This document shows, piece by piece, positions 61,634 to 64,000 of a DNA stretch of 64,000 bases. The DNA lies in NCBI RefSeq assembly GCF_003259835.1, contig NZ_QLMI01000003.1:186001-250000 (forward strand), in the 5' to 3' direction. Position numbers and translations under genes: made by a program. The DNA comes from Flavobacterium aquaticum. Lineage in GTDB: Bacteria > Bacteroidota > Bacteroidia > Flavobacteriales > Flavobacteriaceae. The stretch's first letter is position 1. Each line of letters starts with the position of its first letter. The notes beneath the pieces were generated by a model that saw nothing but the letters and a program-made list of their open reading frames with translations, had not been told where the DNA came from and made no database searches.

Positions 61634-62512
61634 CTACTTTTTCTGGGTTACCAAATAAACCCCAACAAATATCAATACAGCTGAAATTAATTTCACCAAA
61701 CTCAAATCGTCTTTTCCTAAACTCACGGCGAAAATAGTAGCGAAAAGTGGTTGTAAATAGATGAAAACCGCAACAGTTGTGGGTTTTAGTTCGCGCATCG
61801 AAACTAAATTCAACAAATAGGTTAAGAAAGTTGAAAACACTACTACAAAACCAATTTTCCAGATGATATCTGTTGGTAAATTAGCAAAATCTACGGCTTG
61901 AAATTCGTTCCAACCAAAAGGCAATACCATCAAAAAACCAAAAGTATAAATCCATTTCACAAAAGTGAAGGCGTTGTATTTATCCATTAATTTCTTTACG
62001 ATAATAAGGTAAAATCCGTAAGAAACAGCATTTACAAAAACCAATAAATTTCCTAATGAAGCGTTTGTAGCGTTTACTAACGATTTTCCGTAAAGAATCA
62101 ACGTTATCGTTCCGGCTAAGCCTAAAATGATTCCTAAAACTTTTCTGTTTTCCATGCGTTCTTTCATGATGAATGCGGATAAAACGAGGACAATCATGGG
62201 CGTGGTTACCATTAAAACGGCTCCCATAATGGGCGAAGTATAACTCAATCCTTTGAAAAAAGTCAGCATATTGAAGGCTACTCCGAAGAACGCAGCAGCA
62301 ACAATTCGAGGAAAATCTTCTTTGGCGATTTTTTCTTTTGGTCCAAAAAAGGAAATCAACCAAAATAATAAAACCGAACCACCAACACGCATGACGATGA
62401 ATCCGAAAGCATCGACATATTTTGGCATTACATCTTTGGCAATCGTAAAAGTTACGCCGTAAATGATGGAAACTAGGGTAGCGGCAACTAATGCCCAACT
62501 TCTTTTAGACAC
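61634..62512 (-). CDS. EamA/DMT family transporter
   Basis: The 292-residue protein has ten membrane helices in two EamA halves (SIIYGVTFTIAKDVMPKYVDAFGFIVMRVGGSVLLFW and FIYLQPLFATIFAVSLGKDDLSLVKLISAVLIFVGVYL). Such transporters export metabolites or amino acids; the substrate is unknown. The start is a GTG at 62512 that overlaps the end of the ArsC-like gene by 8 bases; the next ATG would remove the first helix. The two genes are therefore probably coupled. Confidence 0.88.
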   Translation of the reverse strand: MSKRSWALVAATLVSIIYGVTFTIAKDVMPKYVDAFGFIVMRVGGSVLLFWLISFFGPKEKIAKEDFPRIVAAAFFGVAFNMLTFFKGLSYTSPIMGAVLMVTTPMIVLVLSAFIMKERMENRKVLGIILGLAGTITLILYGKSLVNATNASLGNLLVFVNAVSYGFYLIIVKKLMDKYNAFTFVKWIYTFGFLMVLPFGWNEFQAVDFANLPTDIIWKIGFVVVFSTFLTYLLNLVSMRELKPTTVAVFIYLQPLFATIFAVSLGKDDLSLVKLISAVLIFVGVYLVTQKK

Positions 62513-62861
62513 TTTGAAGAGCTTTTGTTAGTTTAAGTATATTAGGTTGCGTGTTCCCGATAAAAATTTCATTATTAAAAATAACAACGGGACGACTCAA
62601 AAACGTGTAATGTTCTAAAAGATATTTTTTGAAATCGGCTTCGGTAAGATTTTTATCTTTTAACCCTAATGATTTATACAATTGTGCTTTTTTACTGAAA
62701 AGCGCTTCGTAACTTCCCGAAAGTTGGTACATTTCTTCTAAATCGCTTTCCGAAATTGGATTTTGACGAATATCAATAAACGTCAACTTATCAGTATTGG
62801 GTAACGATTTGATGATTTTTCGGCACGTATCACACGAAGCCAAATAGTATATTTTGTTCAT
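62505..62861 (-). CDS. ArsC/Spx family thioredoxin-fold reductase
   Basis: The 118-residue protein has MNKIYYLASCDTCRKIIKSLP (CxxC), KAQLYKSLGLKDKNLTEADFKKYLLEHYTFLSRPVVIFNNEIFIG, the ArsC-family layout with the conserved cis-Pro RPV. It may be arsenate reductase-like or a Spx-type regulator; the CxxC fits Spx/YffB-like members too. I use the ATG at 62861; the frame is open upstream. A TATTTTTG box lies on the minus strand at 62893-62886. Confidence 0.85.
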   Translation of the reverse strand: MNKIYYLASCDTCRKIIKSLPNTDKLTFIDIRQNPISESDLEEMYQLSGSYEALFSKKAQLYKSLGLKDKNLTEADFKKYLLEHYTFLSRPVVIFNNEIFIGNTQPNILKLTKALQSV

Positions 62862-62941
62862 TTTGATGTTTTTCAATTTCTGATGCAAAAATACAGCCTT
62901 TTGAATTCTAAAAATCAGTAATTTTATAAAAAAAATTAGAC

Positions 62942-63397
62942 ATGGACGCAACTTTTAGAATTTGGGAAACCAGCAGAAATATTTATTTGAAGTTTTTTGA
63001 TAATTATTCATTAGAACAACTCAATACAATTCCGGCAGGAATGAGTAATAATTTGATTTGGAATTTGGGACACGTTGTAGTTTCGCAACAGAAATTGGTT
63101 TACGCTTTATCAGGTTTACCAATGCATATTCCAGATTCGCTTTTTGAGAAATATCAAAATGGATCGCGTCCAGATGGAAAAACTACTCAAGCTGAAGTAG
63201 ATGAAATCAAGAAATTACTATCAGAAATAGTTGAAAAAACGAAATCCGATTTTGAAGCTGGAATTTTCAAAGAATTTCATCCGTATCAGACAAAAACTGG
63301 GTTTCATTTAGGAACTTGGAAAGAAGCGATGGAGTTCAATAATTATCACGAAGGCATTCATTTAGGAATAATGATGTCGATTAAAAAGCATATTTAG
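62942..63397 (+). CDS. DinB family protein
   Basis: The 151-residue protein has the four-helix DinB layout: NNLIWNLGHVVVSQQKLVYALSG with one metal His and NNYHEGIHLGIMMSIKKH with two more. Members are metal-binding and include thiol-dependent S-transferases; the function here is not known. It is divergent from the ArsC-like gene. Confidence 0.88.
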   Translation: MDATFRIWETSRNIYLKFFDNYSLEQLNTIPAGMSNNLIWNLGHVVVSQQKLVYALSGLPMHIPDSLFEKYQNGSRPDGKTTQAEVDEIKKLLSEIVEKTKSDFEAGIFKEFHPYQTKTGFHLGTWKEAMEFNNYHEGIHLGIMMSIKKHI

Positions 63398-63441
63398 CGA
63401 ATTGTTAACGATTCGAAAAGTAGCATCAACCAACTTTTATT

Positions 63442-63449
63442 TACCTTTG
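63442..63449 (+). promoter_or_regulatory. -7 box of the cystathionine gamma-synthase-type gene
   Basis: A perfect TACCTTTG lies 16 nt before the ATG at 63466. No convincing TTG is found upstream. Confidence 0.5.
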
Positions 63450-63465
63450 TAAAAATTTTTAAAAA

Positions 63466-64000
63466 ATGAAATTCAATACAAAAACGATACATGGTGGGCA
63501 ACATCATGAAAAAGTAACTGGAGCTGTAATGCCACCGGTATTTCAAACTTCGACTTATGTACAATCAAGTCCAGGGAAACCAATTGGTGATTATGAATAC
63601 AGTAGAGCAGCAAACCCAACGAGAACGGCTTTAGAAGATGCTTTAGCAAGTATCGAAAATGGAGCAAGAGGTTTAGCTTTTTCTTCGGGATTAGCAGCAA
63701 CCGATTGTTTGTTACGTATGTTTAAAGCAGGTGACGAAATCATCGCTATGGACGATTTGTACGGTGGAACTTATAGATTGTTCACAAGATTATATAAAGA
63801 TAGTGGGATCAAATTTCATTTTGTGGATATGAATGATTTGGAAAAATTCCAATCGTTAATCAATGAAAACACGAAATTGGTTTGGGTGGAAACACCAACA
63901 AATCCATTAATGAAATTGGCGGATATTGCTGCGATTGCTCAAATCACAAAAAAGCATAATATTTTGTTTGCTGTAGACAATACTTTTGCAACGCCATATT
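63466..64000 (+). CDS. Cys/Met metabolism PLP enzyme (cystathionine gamma-synthase-like), cut by window edge
   Basis: The first 178 residues are present. MKFNTKTIHGGQHHEKVTGAVMPPVFQTSTY, YEYSRAANPTRTALEDALASIENGARGLAFSSGLAA and VWVETPTNPLMKLADIAAIA are typical of the trans-sulfuration PLP family, and VDNTFATPY is the phosphate-side Asp motif. The PLP lysine lies beyond the window. Whether it is cystathionine gamma-synthase, gamma-lyase or O-acetylhomoserine sulfhydrylase cannot be decided here. Confidence 0.92.
   Translation, partial: MKFNTKTIHGGQHHEKVTGAVMPPVFQTSTYVQSSPGKPIGDYEYSRAANPTRTALEDALASIENGARGLAFSSGLAATDCLLRMFKAGDEIIAMDDLYGGTYRLFTRLYKDSGIKFHFVDMNDLEKFQSLINENTKLVWVETPTNPLMKLADIAAIAQITKKHNILFAVDNTFATPY

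Noticed and set aside
61980..62498. 172-codon frame inside the EamA gene
   Set aside because: Rich in Cys, Arg, His and Phe as expected for a shifted frame of a membrane protein gene.
1..64000. tRNA, rRNA and insertion sequence search by eye
   Set aside because: No T-loop GGTTCGAATCC-type motif in a cloverleaf, no rRNA segments and no transposase reading frame were found.

Overview
The window looks like a chromosomal segment of a Flavobacterium-type member of the Flavobacteriaceae (Bacteroidota). It is AT-rich. Promoters fit the Bacteroidota pattern TTG-N(about 16-22)-TAnnTTTG. Signal peptides often end in ..FAQ. Family-specific proteins include GLPGLI, DUF3078, DUF2480, DUF5689, a T9SS sorting domain and the Bat operon. 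I found no rRNA, tRNA, CRISPR array, phage or complete insertion sequence. Most genes are housekeeping or core accessory; the less ordinary material lies at 27-38 kb and in the intergenic spacers.

Layout. 1-11 kb: a minus-strand run with a GLPGLI protein (cut by the left edge), a double-OmpA protein, a C-terminal processing protease, rnpA, a membrane protein, an EF-G-like factor, an M1 peptidase, a subtilase lipoprotein and an MBL-fold hydrolase. 11.2-18.3 kb: a plus-strand SUF iron-sulfur cluster (sufA-B-C-D, sufS, a lipoprotein, sufE, a DUF59 protein, DUF2480). 18.3-26.7 kb: DUF3078 protein, hflX, then a TonB receptor with two surface-type lipoproteins divergent from an exported endonuclease/phosphatase-fold protein. 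26.7-30.2 kb: 3-hydroxyanthranilate dioxygenase, an ALDH7-type dehydrogenase and a toxin-antitoxin pair set in a mosaic of repeats. 30.2-38 kb: PhnA-like protein, a beta-barrel protein, a phosphoesterase, a TPR histidine kinase/LuxR-type regulator with two tiny exported proteins, a small membrane protein, an AlbA_2 ATPase-like protein and an aldo/keto reductase. 38-47 kb: a complete MoxR-Bat (aerotolerance) operon. 47-64 kb: a T9SS-secreted delta-60 repeat protein, cvpA, pheS, GH92 mannosidase, TerC, gpsA, an iron alcohol dehydrogenase, nadD, gmk, yicC, an EamA transporter, an ArsC-like reductase, a DinB-family protein and a cystathionine gamma-synthase-type enzyme cut by the right edge.

Genes that act together: SufBCD scaffolds iron-sulfur clusters with sulfur from SufS/SufE, and SufA and the DUF59 protein act in transfer or maturation. 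The TonB receptor, its lipoproteins and the nuclease look like an uptake locus for a phosphorylated or nucleic-acid substrate. MoxR, DUF58 and BatA-E form a membrane chaperone-like complex. The kinase/regulator pair is bracketed by two copies of a 35-nt element, each ending exactly 19 nt upstream of a -7-like box.

Two things stand out. First, the bracketed two-component module with twin small exported proteins that share a C-terminal motif; I do not recognise it as a described system. Second, many intergenic spacers are built from short words repeated in tandem and as inverted repeats. Some words recur tens of kilobases apart, one difference between copies is a single hexamer, and one such repeat appears to supply the last codons of gmk.
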